Numbered from the stretch's first letter, positions 16,076-24,882 are shown. The stretch is 64,000 nucleotides of DNA from Streptomyces sp. NBC_01465 (GCF_036227325.1 NZ_CP109467.1:8184001-8248000), one strand, 5' to 3'. The notes: a model not told the origin generated them from the letters alone. A program made the numbers and translations.

Positions 16076-17074
16076 TCAGTTCCGGGGGCCGGAGGCCGGG
16101 CCGTGCGCCGCGGCCAGACAGCGGGTGCGCGCCTGCACGAAGGTCTCCGCGGCCAGGTCCTGGTCGCCGGGATCGTGCGTGCGGTACGACCAGGGAGTGG
16201 GGGTGAAGTACGGGCCGAGCGCGTCGAACACCCGTACCGCGTCGTGGAATTGAAGCGATCCCCACAGGGCGTGCGCGAGGTGGTTGAGGTCGAGCTGCGA
16301 GTGCGCGGACGGGGACGAGCGGTCGAACCATCCGTGCAGGGCGCGCAGGGCCTCCCGGGTGGAGTCCTCCGCGACCCAGTGCAGGTCCAGCGCCTTTTCG
16401 CGGCCGCCCTCCCGCAAATAGCGCTCCACGCGTACGTACAGAGGCAGCGCCAGCAGCGCGGAACCCTCGGGGGCCAGGGCGGCCGCCCACTGAACGAAAC
16501 CGACCGCTTCCGACAGATGCCCGCCCGGTCTCCGCGCGTAGGCGAACTGCAGCATCCGGTGATAGGCCTCGCGGTTGTACGGGTCGCGCTTGTCGGCCTC
16601 GGCCAGCAGCCCCCACGGGCCGGGGAAGAGCATCTGCTCCGGCGCCGGCTGCCGGTGCTCCTCCCACTGCTGGCGCTCGTCGAGCCGGGAGAGAGCCAGT
16701 TGGCAGATCCACGGCACGGGATCCTGCGGCGACGCGTGGGCGGCGATCTGGCACGCCTCCCACGCCTCGCGCCACAGATCGTTGGTCGACCGGTGGCCCG
16801 CACGGTGGGCGCGCAGGGTCCGTTCCACCAGGACCCGCGTGTGCATGACGGCCGCTGTCGCGCTGCGCGGCTCCTCGGCCCGCCACGTCTGCACCACGTC
16901 CGTGCCCGCCGCCGCGGCCGCGAGCACCTGGGTGCGCTGTGTCCACCGCGACCAGTCGGGGGTGTCGGCGAGCAGATCGCGCATGGACCGCCAGCGCCCC
17001 GTCCTGAGGTCCTGAAGTGCGATGCGCAATCCGTCGTCATGGCCGGCCGGGTGATACACCGGGCGTGCTAACAC
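16076..17074 (-). CDS. hypothetical helical protein, start region carries a TTA codon
   Basis: This 332-residue product is rich in Trp and helices (LRTGRWRSMRDLLADTPDWSRWTQRTQVLAAAA, SEAVGFVQWAAALAPEGSALLALPLYVRVERYLREGG) with a spacing like helical hairpin (TPR-type) repeats, but no family I can name. There is no signal peptide. The GTG at 17074 is four bases after AAGGAG, and the next codon is TTA, decoded in Streptomyces only by the bldA tRNA, so translation may depend on development. A later GTG at codon 6 has no properly spaced ribosome binding site. The amino acid permease follows immediately, suggesting a shared role. Confidence 0.7.
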   Translation of the reverse strand: MLARPVYHPAGHDDGLRIALQDLRTGRWRSMRDLLADTPDWSRWTQRTQVLAAAAAGTDVVQTWRAEEPRSATAAVMHTRVLVERTLRAHRAGHRSTNDLWREAWEACQIAAHASPQDPVPWICQLALSRLDERQQWEEHRQPAPEQMLFPGPWGLLAEADKRDPYNREAYHRMLQFAYARRPGGHLSEAVGFVQWAAALAPEGSALLALPLYVRVERYLREGGREKALDLHWVAEDSTREALRALHGWFDRSSPSAHSQLDLNHLAHALWGSLQFHDAVRVFDALGPYFTPTPWSYRTHDPGDQDLAAETFVQARTRCLAAAHGPASGPRN

Positions 17075-17188
17075 CTGGCTCCTTGTGGGGGGAAGCGACA
17101 GAGGCGGAGGCTCCGGTTCTCCCGGGGCGGAGCTGATCTTATGCAACTGGAAGGAAAATGTGGGAAATTGACGGCCTGTCAGAGAACC

Positions 17189-17218
17189 TTGACGTCTCCG
17201 CGGTCGGTGTAGCAGGCT
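17189..17218 (+). promoter_or_regulatory. promoter of the FGGY-kinase operon, leaderless
   Basis: TTGACG (17189-17194), 18 bases, CAGGCT (17213-17218) lies six bases before the GTG at 17225. The -35 matches the vegetative sigma consensus and the -10 differs by one base from TAGGCT. The spacing implies transcription starts at or next to the GTG. Confidence 0.5.
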
Positions 17219-17224
17219 GCCGCA

Positions 17225-18679
17225 GTGATCACGAACGACGGCCCCGTACTGGCGATCGACCAAGGCACCTCCGGTACGAAGGCGCTCGTCGTCTGTCCCG
17301 AACGCGGGGTGATCGGCAGCGGTGCGGCAGACGTCCGCCCGCGTTACCTCCCCGGCGGACTCGTCGAGGTCGATCCGGCCGCCCTGCTCTCCTCCGTCGT
17401 CGACGCCGGACGGCAGGCGCTCGCAGCGGCCGGCGAGGCGGTCGCCGCCGTGGGACTGGCCAACCAGGGGGAGACCGTCCTCGCCTGGGATCCCGCGACC
17501 GGGCGGCCGCTGACCGACGCGATCGTCTGGCAGGACCGCCGTGCCGAACCGCTCTGCACCGAACTGGCCGCGTACGACGAGGAGTTGCGCGAGCTGACCG
17601 GGCTGCCGCTCGACCCGTACTTCGCCGCCCCCAAGATGGCCTGGATCCGCCGCTTCCTCACGCAGGAAGGCACCGTCACCACGAGCGACGTGTGGCTGAT
17701 CCACCAGCTGACCGGCGCGTACGTCACCGACGCGTCCACCGCGGGACGCACCCAGCTCCTCGACCTCGACCGTGTGTCCTGGTCCGAGCGCGCCCTCGAT
17801 CTCTTCGGGCTCGGAGCGGAGCTGCTGCCGCGCATCGTCGACGCGGCAGGGCCGGTCGGAACCACCACGGCCTTCGGCCCCGAGATCCCGCTCACAGGGC
17901 TTCTCGTGGACCAGCAGGCCGCGCTCCTGGCCCAGAACGTCACAGCCCCCTCGACGGCCAAGTGCACTTACGGAACAGGGGCATTCCTCCTCGCGCAGAC
18001 AGGCAACAGGCCGCGCCGCTCCACCAACGGTCTGGTCGGCTGCGTCGCCTGGCGGCTCGCCGGTGAGACCAGCTACTGCCTCGACGGGCAGGTCTACACC
18101 GTCGCCTCCGCCGTCCGCTGGCTCGCCGACCTCGGGGTCATCTCCGGCGCCCGCGACATCGACCCCGTCGGCTCCGCCGTGCCCGACTCCGGCGGCGTCA
18201 CCTTCGTCCCCGCGCTCGCCGGGCTCGCCGCCCCCTGGTGGCGCGGCGACCTGCGCGGCTCGGTGACCGGCCTCGGGCTCGACACGACCCCCGGGCATCT
18301 GGTGCGCGCCCTCTGCGAGGGCATCGCCGCCCAGGTCGCCGAAGTGGCCGCCGCAGCCGCAGGTGACCTGGGGGCGCCCCTGTCCGTACTGCGGGTCGAC
18401 GGCGGACTGACCCGCTCGGCCCTGCTGATGCAGACACAGGCGGATCTGCTGCAACTCCCGGTGGAGGTCGCCGAGTTGCCCGATGCCACCGCCCTCGGGG
18501 TGGCCGCGGTCACCCGGCTCGGCCTGAACCCGGGACTGAGCCTGCGAGAGGTGGTGGCCCCCGGGAAGCCGTCCGCCGTCTACGAACCGCAGATCAGCGC
18601 AGACCAGGCCGCCGAGCGGCTGGGCGTCTTCCGCGCGGAGGTGGCCGCCCTGCTCGCCCGCACGCCCACCGCCCCGTGA
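17225..18679 (+). CDS. FGGY-family carbohydrate kinase, glycerol kinase-like
   Basis: The 484-residue protein has both FGGY kinase halves: phosphate-1 loop LAIDQGTSGTKALVV, NQGETVLAWD, IVWQDRRA, catalytic-base region LLVDQQAALLAQ, phosphate-2 loop CTYGTGAFLLAQTG, and adenosine motif LRVDGGLTRSALLMQ. The pattern is closest to glycerol kinases, which make sn-glycerol 3-phosphate from glycerol and ATP; another polyol is possible. It starts the operon and overlaps the next gene by 4 bases (GTGA). The downstream FAD enzyme resembles glycerol-3-phosphate dehydrogenase, so phosphorylation then oxidation of glycerol or a similar polyol fits. Start GTG 17225 lacks a ribosome binding site but sits six bases after a -10. 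Confidence 0.85.
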   Translation: MITNDGPVLAIDQGTSGTKALVVCPERGVIGSGAADVRPRYLPGGLVEVDPAALLSSVVDAGRQALAAAGEAVAAVGLANQGETVLAWDPATGRPLTDAIVWQDRRAEPLCTELAAYDEELRELTGLPLDPYFAAPKMAWIRRFLTQEGTVTTSDVWLIHQLTGAYVTDASTAGRTQLLDLDRVSWSERALDLFGLGAELLPRIVDAAGPVGTTTAFGPEIPLTGLLVDQQAALLAQNVTAPSTAKCTYGTGAFLLAQTGNRPRRSTNGLVGCVAWRLAGETSYCLDGQVYTVASAVRWLADLGVISGARDIDPVGSAVPDSGGVTFVPALAGLAAPWWRGDLRGSVTGLGLDTTPGHLVRALCEGIAAQVAEVAAAAAGDLGAPLSVLRVDGGLTRSALLMQTQADLLQLPVEVAELPDATALGVAAVTRLGLNPGLSLREVVAPGKPSAVYEPQISADQAAERLGVFRAEVAALLARTPTAP

Positions 18680-20085
18680 CCGTCACCACCGCCGGCGCAC
18701 TGCCGGAGGAGATCTACGACGTCGTGGTCGTAGGAGCCGGAGTCGTGGGCAGCGCCATCGCCCGCGAGCTCGCCCGTCACCCCCTGCGCACTGCCGTCGT
18801 CGAGGCGTCGGACGACGTCGGCGACGCCACGTCCAAGGCCAACACGGCGATCCTGCACACCGGTTTCGACGCCGTCCCGGGATCCCTGGAGTCCCGTCTC
18901 GTACGGGAAGGGCAGCAACGCCTGGCCGCGTATGCAGCCGAGTCGGGCATCCCCGTCGAACCCGTCGGCGCGCTGCTCGTCGCCTGGGACGACGAACAAC
19001 TCGCCGCGCTCCCCGCACTGGCGGACAAGGCCGAACGCAACGGATACCGCGACGCGCGGATCATCGGCGCCGACGAGGTCTACCGCCGGGAACCCCACCT
19101 GGGCCCCGGCGCCCTCGCCGCCCTCGACGTCCCGGGCGAGAGCATCATCTGCCCCTGGACGACCACGCTCGCGTACGCCACCCAAGCGGTCCGCGCAGGC
19201 GTCGACCTGCACCTCAACTGCCGTGTGGAGGGCTTCGGCCGGGCGGAGGAGCTGCACCGGCTGCACACTGCCCGTGGAACGGTCCGCGCCCGGTACCTGG
19301 TCAACGCGGCAGGACTCCACTCCGACACCGTCGACCGGGCGCTCGGCCATCACGACTTCACCGTCACCCCGCGCCGGGGCCAGCTCCTCGTCTTCGACAA
19401 ATTCGCGCGCGAGCTGGTCCACCACATCCTTCTCCCGGTGCCCACGGCGCTCGGTAAAGGCGTCCTGGTGGCGCCGACCGTGTACGGCAACGTCCTGCTC
19501 GGCCCCACCGCCGAGAACCGAGACGACCGGACCGCGACCCACACGACGGCCGAGGGCATCGCGCTCCTGAGGGAGAAGGGCCGCCGGATCGTCCCCGCAC
19601 TCCTCGACGAGGAGGTGACCACGGTCTACGCCGGGCTCCGCGCCGCCACCGAGCACGACGACTTCCAGATCCACGCCCACCCGGAACAGCGTTACGTGAC
19701 CGTCGGCGGAATCCGCTCCACCGGCCTGACCGCCTCCATGGCGATCGCCGCGTACGTCACCGAACTGCTCGCCGGAGCAGGCCTCGACCTGGGTGAGGCG
19801 CGGGACCTCGATCCCGTCCGCATGCCCAACCTCGGAGAGGCGTTCCCGCGCCCCTACCAGCGGGCCGAACTCATCGCCGCCGACCCCGAGTACGGCGTCC
19901 TCGTCTGCCACTGCGAACGCGTGTCGCGCGGCGAGATCCGTGACGCCCTCGCCGGGCCGGTCCCACCCGCCTCGCTCGACGGACTGCGACGGCGCACCCG
20001 AGCCCGGGGAGGCCGCTGCCAGGGCTTCTACTGCGGGGCCGCGGTCCGCGAACTCTTCGTACGACGCGCGGAGTTGAGAGGATGA
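18676..20085 (+). CDS. FAD-dependent oxidoreductase with C-terminal BFD-like [2Fe-2S] domain (GlpA-like)
   Basis: The 469-residue protein opens with a dinucleotide-binding motif (VVVVGAGVVGSAIARELARH, residues about 16-35) and a DAO-type FAD domain (NTAILHTGFDA, LVNAAGLHSDTV, GGIRSTGLTAS). Residues about 400-460 hold a bacterioferritin-associated-ferredoxin-like domain with cysteines CHCERVS and GRCQGFYC, expected to ligate a [2Fe-2S] cluster. This is the layout of anaerobic-type glycerol-3-phosphate dehydrogenase subunit A and related two-flavoprotein systems, so the likely reaction is oxidation of the phosphorylated polyol made by the upstream kinase. It overlaps both neighbours by four bases. 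Confidence 0.85.
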   Translation: MTVTTAGALPEEIYDVVVVGAGVVGSAIARELARHPLRTAVVEASDDVGDATSKANTAILHTGFDAVPGSLESRLVREGQQRLAAYAAESGIPVEPVGALLVAWDDEQLAALPALADKAERNGYRDARIIGADEVYRREPHLGPGALAALDVPGESIICPWTTTLAYATQAVRAGVDLHLNCRVEGFGRAEELHRLHTARGTVRARYLVNAAGLHSDTVDRALGHHDFTVTPRRGQLLVFDKFARELVHHILLPVPTALGKGVLVAPTVYGNVLLGPTAENRDDRTATHTTAEGIALLREKGRRIVPALLDEEVTTVYAGLRAATEHDDFQIHAHPEQRYVTVGGIRSTGLTASMAIAAYVTELLAGAGLDLGEARDLDPVRMPNLGEAFPRPYQRAELIAADPEYGVLVCHCERVSRGEIRDALAGPVPPASLDGLRRRTRARGGRCQGFYCGAAVRELFVRRAELRG

Positions 20086-21302
20086 CGAGGAGCGAGCGCA
20101 CCGTCGACGTCCTGATCGTCGGCGCCGGACCTGCGGGCCTCACCGCCGCCTCCCGGCTGGCCGGCGTCGGCGCCGTGGAGGTCCTGGAGCGCGAGGCGCA
20201 GACCGGCGGCATTCCGCGCCACTGCCACCTCGGCGGCTTCGGCCTGCGCACCGGACCGCAGTACGCCCGCAGGCTCACCGGCGAAGCGGCTCGGGCCGGC
20301 GCCCGGCTGCGTACCTCGGTCACCGTCACCGACTGGGCAGGCCCGCGCACCCTCGACACCACAGGACCCCACGGCCTCGAACGCATCACCGCCCGCGCCG
20401 TCGTCCTCGCCACCGGCGCCCGCGAACGCCCGCGCAGCGCACGCCTGGTGCCCGGCACCAGACCCGCCGGAGTCCTCACCACCGGCGAGCTCCAGCAGAC
20501 CGTCCACCTCCACGGCCGCCGCCCCGGCACCCGGGCAGTCGTGGTCGGAGCGGAACCGGTGGCCCACTCGGCCGTGCGCACCCTGCTGGGCGCGGGCGTC
20601 GAGGTCGCCGCCATGGTCACCGACCTGCCGCACCACCAGGCGCCGCCCACGGATGCGGCGGACACACGGCTTCGGCGCGGCGTACCCCTGCTCACGCGCA
20701 CCACCGTCGCCGAACTCCTGGGCCGCGGACGGCTGTCGGGCGTCGCGATACGCCACGCCGACGGCAGGGAGGCGGTGATCGCCTGCGACACCGTTGTCTT
20801 CACCGGGGACTTCGTACCCGAGAACGAACTGCCCCGGCGCGGCGGCCTGTTGCTCGACCCCGGCACACGAGGACCGACCGTCGACCCCGCCTTCCGAACC
20901 ACCGGACCGGGCGTCTTCGCCGCCGGCAATCTGCTCCACGGCGCCGAACCGGCCCTGTCCGCAGCCCGGGAGGGTGCACGCGCCGCAGCCGCCGTACTGC
21001 GGCACCTCGACGGCGCGCCCTGGCCCGCGGAACAGATTCCGGTACGGGCCGAGGACCCGCTGCTCTGGGTCGCACCCCAGCGCATCTCCCCGGGCTCGCC
21101 CCACCACTTCCTCCTGCGCACCGCGCAGTTCCTCACAAGAGCTCACCTGGTCGTACGCCAGGACGGCCGGATCCTCCACCACCAGAGACTGCCGCGCACC
21201 GTCGTACCGAACCGCTCCCTCACCATCAGCGGGAACTGGGTGGACAGAGCCGATCCCCGAGGTGGCACAGTGATCTTCTCGACGGAGCAGAGGAGCACCT
21301 GA
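20082..21302 (+). CDS. FAD/NAD(P)-binding oxidoreductase, partner of the GlpA-like protein
   Basis: The 406-residue protein has two Rossmann folds: FAD motif VLIVGAGPAGLTAASRLAG (about residues 10-28) and a second nucleotide site AVVVGAEPVAHSAVRTLLG (about 150-168), plus the FAD-phosphate strand GPGVFAAGNLLHG. This resembles the second flavoprotein found next to GlpA-like dehydrogenases in Firmicutes and Thermotogae (GlpB/HcnA-like), which passes electrons between the dehydrogenase and a carrier. The small DUF1667 protein that often completes that set is absent. The start overlaps the previous stop (ATGA) and the stop shares one base with the next start, so translation is coupled. Confidence 0.82.
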   Translation: MTRSERTVDVLIVGAGPAGLTAASRLAGVGAVEVLEREAQTGGIPRHCHLGGFGLRTGPQYARRLTGEAARAGARLRTSVTVTDWAGPRTLDTTGPHGLERITARAVVLATGARERPRSARLVPGTRPAGVLTTGELQQTVHLHGRRPGTRAVVVGAEPVAHSAVRTLLGAGVEVAAMVTDLPHHQAPPTDAADTRLRRGVPLLTRTTVAELLGRGRLSGVAIRHADGREAVIACDTVVFTGDFVPENELPRRGGLLLDPGTRGPTVDPAFRTTGPGVFAAGNLLHGAEPALSAAREGARAAAAVLRHLDGAPWPAEQIPVRAEDPLLWVAPQRISPGSPHHFLLRTAQFLTRAHLVVRQDGRILHHQRLPRTVVPNRSLTISGNWVDRADPRGGTVIFSTEQRST

Positions 21303-22114
21303 TGGGCGAGGCGTCCCACCCACCCTTCGAACTGATCGCGGGCGCGGCCGCATCGCCCGTCATCCTGCATGTGCCGCACTCCGCGCGCACCGTGCCTGCC
21401 GAGGTGCGGCGCGACATCGTGCTGGACGACGCGGCGCTCGGCCGCGAACTCGACCACATCACCGACGCGCACACTGCCGAGATCGCGAAGGCGGCAGCCG
21501 CGTCGGCGCCCCTCCCTCCCTGGCAGTTCGTCAACCGGCTCTCGCGCCTGGTCGTCGACCCCGAGCGGTTCCCCGACGAACGCGAGGAGATGCGGGCGGT
21601 AGGCATGGGCGCGGTCTACACCCACACCACCCACCGCGAACGGCTGCGCGCCCCCGATACCGCCGAACTCCCCCTGATCGAGGCCTACTTCCACCCCTAC
21701 GCGGCCGCGATGACCGAGGCGGTCGACGACCGGCTGCAGGCCGCCGGCAGGGTGGTGGTGATCGACGTCCACTCGTACCCGACCGACCCGCTGCCGTACG
21801 AACTGCACGGCGAAGGCCCCCGCCCGCCCGTCTGCCTGGGCACCGACGGCTTCCACACCCCCGCCGGACTGCTCGCCCGCGCCCGAGCGGCCTTCGCACC
21901 GCTGGGTACGACCGCCGTGAACACCCCCTTCGCCGGCGCCTATGTGCCGCTGAAGCACTACGGCATGGACCGGCGGGTCAGCGCCCTCATGATCGAGATC
22001 CGGCGCGACCTCTACATGGCGGAGCCCGGCGGACAACCGGGCCCCGGCCTCCAACCGCTGGCCGAAGCCCTGGCCGCGCTCGTCCGCAGCGAGACGAGCG
22101 GAGCCGCGGAGTGA
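21302..22114 (+). CDS. N-formylglutamate amidohydrolase-family protein
   Basis: The 270-residue protein matches the FGase family: VILHVPHSAR (metal/substrate His), DHITDAHTAEI, NRLSRLVVDPERFPDE, VVVIDVHSYPTDPLPYE (metal ligands), FAGAYVPLKHYGMDRRVSALMIEIRRDLYM. In histidine degradation this enzyme splits N-formyl-L-glutamate into formate and glutamate, but no hut genes lie nearby, and its place in a kinase/flavoprotein operon is unexpected. It may act on another formyl amide or carboxylate made by the pathway. It has a GAGGAGCACCTG ribosome binding region inside the previous gene and overlaps the NUDIX gene by four bases. Confidence 0.82.
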   Translation: MGEASHPPFELIAGAAASPVILHVPHSARTVPAEVRRDIVLDDAALGRELDHITDAHTAEIAKAAAASAPLPPWQFVNRLSRLVVDPERFPDEREEMRAVGMGAVYTHTTHRERLRAPDTAELPLIEAYFHPYAAAMTEAVDDRLQAAGRVVVIDVHSYPTDPLPYELHGEGPRPPVCLGTDGFHTPAGLLARARAAFAPLGTTAVNTPFAGAYVPLKHYGMDRRVSALMIEIRRDLYMAEPGGQPGPGLQPLAEALAALVRSETSGAAE

Positions 22115-22596
22115 CCGCCGAGCGCGCCGAGCGGCGCTTTCCCCTGCCGAACAGCCTCACCGGCGTCGGGCTGATCGTCACCCGCGACGACGGCCGGATC
22201 CTGCTGGGCCTCGGCCACGACGGGCGCTGGGAGCTCCCCGGCGGCAAGGTCGATCCGGGCGAGGGCTTCGAGGAGGCGGCCGTACGGGAGCTCGCCGAGG
22301 AGACCGGACTGCGGGCCGACGCCGCCGACGTCGAGGTCCTCGCCGTACTCCTCAGCAACCTCAACGGGGTGACCCTGGTGACCGCGGCCGCCCGGACCGC
22401 CGCCGCCCGCGGGAGCGCCCGCGTCACGGAGCCGGACAAGATCGAGCGCTGGGAATGGTTCGCACGGGACGAGATCCCGGCCGAGCTCTTCGGGCCGTCC
22501 GCGGCGGTCCTGCGTTGCCTCGGGCCGGAGCCCGACGCGCACCCCGGCCCCGGAAAACACCGCTATCGCGTCACGAGCCCGCCGCCGCGTCCCTGA
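22111..22596 (+). CDS. NUDIX hydrolase
   Basis: The 161-residue protein carries a complete Nudix box (G-KVDPG-E-GFEEAAV-RELAEETGL, about residues 46-68). The preceding WELPGG and early GVGLIVTRDDGRILLG strands match the NUDT15/MutT-like subgroup that hydrolyses nucleoside di- or triphosphates. It is last in the five-gene operon, with a GTG start overlapping the FGase-like stop (GTGA). Its stop lies 26 bases inside the convergent VOC gene, so the two transcripts overlap. A role within the operon is unclear; removal of damaged or toxic phosphorylated by-products is one possibility. Confidence 0.85.
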   Translation: MTAERAERRFPLPNSLTGVGLIVTRDDGRILLGLGHDGRWELPGGKVDPGEGFEEAAVRELAEETGLRADAADVEVLAVLLSNLNGVTLVTAAARTAAARGSARVTEPDKIERWEWFARDEIPAELFGPSAAVLRCLGPEPDAHPGPGKHRYRVTSPPPRP

Positions 22597-23050
22597 GCGC
22601 CTGTACGTCGATCTTCTGCATGCCCATCATGGCCGCCATGACCCGGCCGGCCTTCGCGCCGTCCGGGTCCTTCATCAGGTCGGTCAGCTCCCTGGGGATG
22701 ATCTGCCAGGACAGCCCGTACTTGTCCTTGAGCCAGCCGCACTGGCTCTCCTCGCCGCCGTCGGCGGTCAGCTTGGACCACAGCTCGTCGACCTCCTCCT
22801 GGGAATCGCAGTCGACATACAGCGAGATGGCCTCGGAGAAGTGGAACATGGGGCCGGCGTTGAGGGCGAAGTACTGCTGCCCGTCGAGCTCGAAGGTGAC
22901 CACGGTGACGGAACCGCCCGGCTTGCCGGGCTCGCCCTCGCCGTAGTTGATCACCTCGACGATGCGGGAGTTCTTGAAGACGGAGACGTAGAAGTTCGCT
23001 GCTTCCTCGGCCTGGTTGTCGAACCACAGGTGCGTCGTGATCTTCTGCAT
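22571..23050 (-). CDS. VOC-family (PhnB-like, glyoxalase-fold) protein
   Basis: The 159-residue product begins MQKITTHLWFDNQAEEAANFYVSVFKNSRIVEVINYG and contains TFELDGQQYFALNAGP and WSKLTADGGEESQCGWLKDKYGLSWQIIP, the signature of the PhnB/3-demethylubiquinone-methyltransferase-like branch of the vicinal oxygen chelate superfamily. Proteins annotated this way are mostly uncharacterised; the old methyltransferase label is not reliable. The ATG at 23050 follows AGGACAAGCC. It overlaps the end of the NUDIX gene by 26 bases tail to tail. Confidence 0.85.
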   Translation of the reverse strand: MQKITTHLWFDNQAEEAANFYVSVFKNSRIVEVINYGEGEPGKPGGSVTVVTFELDGQQYFALNAGPMFHFSEAISLYVDCDSQEEVDELWSKLTADGGEESQCGWLKDKYGLSWQIIPRELTDLMKDPDGAKAGRVMAAMMGMQKIDVQALRDAAAGS

Positions 23051-23117
23051 GGCTTGTCCTCCTGGAGAGGCGGCGTGCGGATGCTTTCGATGGGTGGACC
23101 GGCCCCGCCGCCGTAAC

Positions 23118-24050
23118 TCATCGGTTTTCGGCAAGACCATCCTGGGCCCGTACGGGATTCCCCGCACGACGGGCCGGGAGCGTCACCAGTGCGATGCCGC
23201 CGCAGCACACCGCGAGCAGCGCCACCTCGGCGGACGACGGCGCGGGAGCCGTGCCCAGCGCCCAGTCGCCCAGCCGTACGGTGAAGGGGACGGCCAGCTG
23301 CACCGCTGCCGTGAAGACGGGGCCTGTCAGCAGGATCAACCGGTGCTGGACGAGATAGGCCGGGGCATAGACCACCGCGCCGAGCAGGACGATGCCCCAG
23401 CCCTGCGCCGCGGACGGCGGATCCGACAGGAGCGCGGGCAGCGCCATCGGCACCAGCACCGCACTCGCCGCGCCGAGCAGTACGGGCAGGACGGCGAGCG
23501 GCGGCAGTCCGGAGAGCCTGGCCCGGTAGAGGAAGCCGTAGACGGCGAACCCGGCGGTTGCAGCAGCCGCCAGGAGCAGTCCCATCGGGTCGAAGTCGCC
23601 CGCCTCCGCGCCGAGCGCCGCATATCCGGCGCCCGCGGCGGCGGCCAGCGCGGCCCCGCTCACCTTCCGGACGCCGGAGCGCTCGCCGAAGAAGAGCCCG
23701 CCGATCACCATCGAGAAGCACGGCATCAGCGCCACCACGAGATTGGTGAGCGAGGTGCCGATGCGCGGGATCGCGAGCAGGGTGCCCGCCGCGTACCCGG
23801 CGAAGCCGAGCAGCCCCAGGAGCCACACCGTGCCGGGGCGGGCCGCGGCCCGGCGGAGATCCGCGCGGCCGGACGCGGTCGAGGCCGCGACGGCCGTGAG
23901 CGCCAGACAGCAGACCGCGGTACGGCCCGCCGCGACCCCGAGGGGTGCGGTGCCCGCGACCAGCGCGCCCGACAGCAGCCATGTGCCCGCCAGCAGGGCC
24001 ACCAGGGACACGGCCATCGCGGGGATTGCCGTGCGGCGTGTGCCGTTCAC
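23118..24050 (-). CDS. EamA/DMT-family permease
   Basis: The protein has ten predicted membrane helices in two EamA halves (first from AIPAMAVSLVALLAGTWLLSGAL, second from FDPMGLLLAAAATAGFAVYGFLY). The conserved PRIGTSLTNLVVALMPCFSMVIGGLFFGER corresponds to the end of EamA repeat one. These secondary carriers export amino acids, metabolites or drugs; the substrate is unknown. I place the start at GTG 24050, seven bases after CGAGGA, giving about 310 residues. A GTG at 24095 (15 residues earlier) is an alternative. It is divergent from the nucleotidyltransferase gene. Confidence 0.8.
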   Translation of the reverse strand: MNGTRRTAIPAMAVSLVALLAGTWLLSGALVAGTAPLGVAAGRTAVCCLALTAVAASTASGRADLRRAAARPGTVWLLGLLGFAGYAAGTLLAIPRIGTSLTNLVVALMPCFSMVIGGLFFGERSGVRKVSGAALAAAAGAGYAALGAEAGDFDPMGLLLAAAATAGFAVYGFLYRARLSGLPPLAVLPVLLGAASAVLVPMALPALLSDPPSAAQGWGIVLLGAVVYAPAYLVQHRLILLTGPVFTAAVQLAVPFTVRLGDWALGTAPAPSSAEVALLAVCCGGIALVTLPARRAGNPVRAQDGLAENR

Positions 24051-24157
24051 CTGGGGGTCCTCGATCCGGAAGGTCCGGATGATCGTCAGGCCCACCGCCG
24101 AGTGCCGTCAAGGGAATCGACCGGGAAATTGAGCGGCGACCCGTGCCGGCCGCGTCG

Positions 24158-24163
24158 TAGCCT
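24158..24163 (+). promoter_or_regulatory. candidate -10 element for leaderless nucleotidyltransferase transcript
   Basis: TAGCCT ends seven bases before the ATG at 24171, with no ribosome binding site between. A TTGAGC at 24129 is too far away to be the matching -35. Confidence 0.4.
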
Positions 24164-24170
24164 GCGGATC

Positions 24171-24878
24171 ATGAACCCCAGTGATGCAGCACGCGCCGTC
24201 GTCGCCGAACGCCATCCCGAGGCCCGTGCGGCCTTCCTCGGGGGGAGCGTGCTGACCGCGCGGCGCACGGCCCATTCGGACCTGGACATCGTGGTGCTGC
24301 TGCCGGACGGCGATCCGCGCGTGTACCGCGACAGCTTCCGCCACGAGCCCTGGCCGGTGGAGATGTTCGTCCACACCGAGGCCAGCTGGCACGGTTACGT
24401 GGACCGCGAACTGGCCCAGCGCCGTTCGCCGTTGCTCTTCATGTGCGCCGAGGGCGAACTGCTCCTGGACCGCGACGGGAGCGGTGCGCTCCTGGCGGCG
24501 GAGGCGGCGCGCCTCGTGGCGGCGGGCCCGCCACCGGTGACGGCGGAGGAACTGGAGGCCGAGCGCTACCGGCTGACCGACCTCCTCGACGACCTCGCGG
24601 GCTGCACCGACCCCGGCGAACGCCTCTGCGTCGCCACCGACATCGCGCGCGAAACCGGTCGGCTTCTGCTGCTGACACACGGCGCCTGGCTGGGCGGCGG
24701 CAAGTGGCTCGCCCGGCGTACGGACGCCGTACGCCCCGGATTCTCGGGGCAGTTGGCGCAGGCGGTGGGCGAGGCGCTCGGCGGCCGTACGGACGCGCTG
24801 GTCGCGCTCGCCGACGAGGTGCTCGCCCCGGCCGGCGGGCGGTTCTGGGCGGGCTTCCGCCGCGGCGGACGCGCGTGA
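24171..24878 (+). CDS. nucleotidyltransferase-fold protein
   Basis: The 235-residue product has the polymerase-beta-type nucleotidyltransferase motif GGS(x)n-SDLDIVVLL (FLGGSVLTARRTAHSDLDIVV, residues about 23-44), with a third acidic strand at PWPVEMFVHTE. The C-terminal half is helical (ELEAERYRLTDLLDDLAGCTDPGERLCVATDIARETGRLLLL), like the substrate-binding domain of small adenylyltransferases and the MNT/HEPN group. No antibiotic-resistance subgroup is evident. The start follows a leaderless-type -10. It is divergent from the EamA transporter and ends just before the convergent endonuclease V gene. Confidence 0.8.
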   Translation: MNPSDAARAVVAERHPEARAAFLGGSVLTARRTAHSDLDIVVLLPDGDPRVYRDSFRHEPWPVEMFVHTEASWHGYVDRELAQRRSPLLFMCAEGELLLDRDGSGALLAAEAARLVAAGPPPVTAEELEAERYRLTDLLDDLAGCTDPGERLCVATDIARETGRLLLLTHGAWLGGGKWLARRTDAVRPGFSGQLAQAVGEALGGRTDALVALADEVLAPAGGRFWAGFRRGGRA

Positions 24879-24882
24879 CCGC

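Noticed and set aside
23016..24170. Long plus-strand open frame upstream of the nucleotidyltransferase start
   Set aside because: It is antisense to the EamA transporter, Arg/Gly-rich and without family signature. The real gene starts at 24171 behind a leaderless-type -10.
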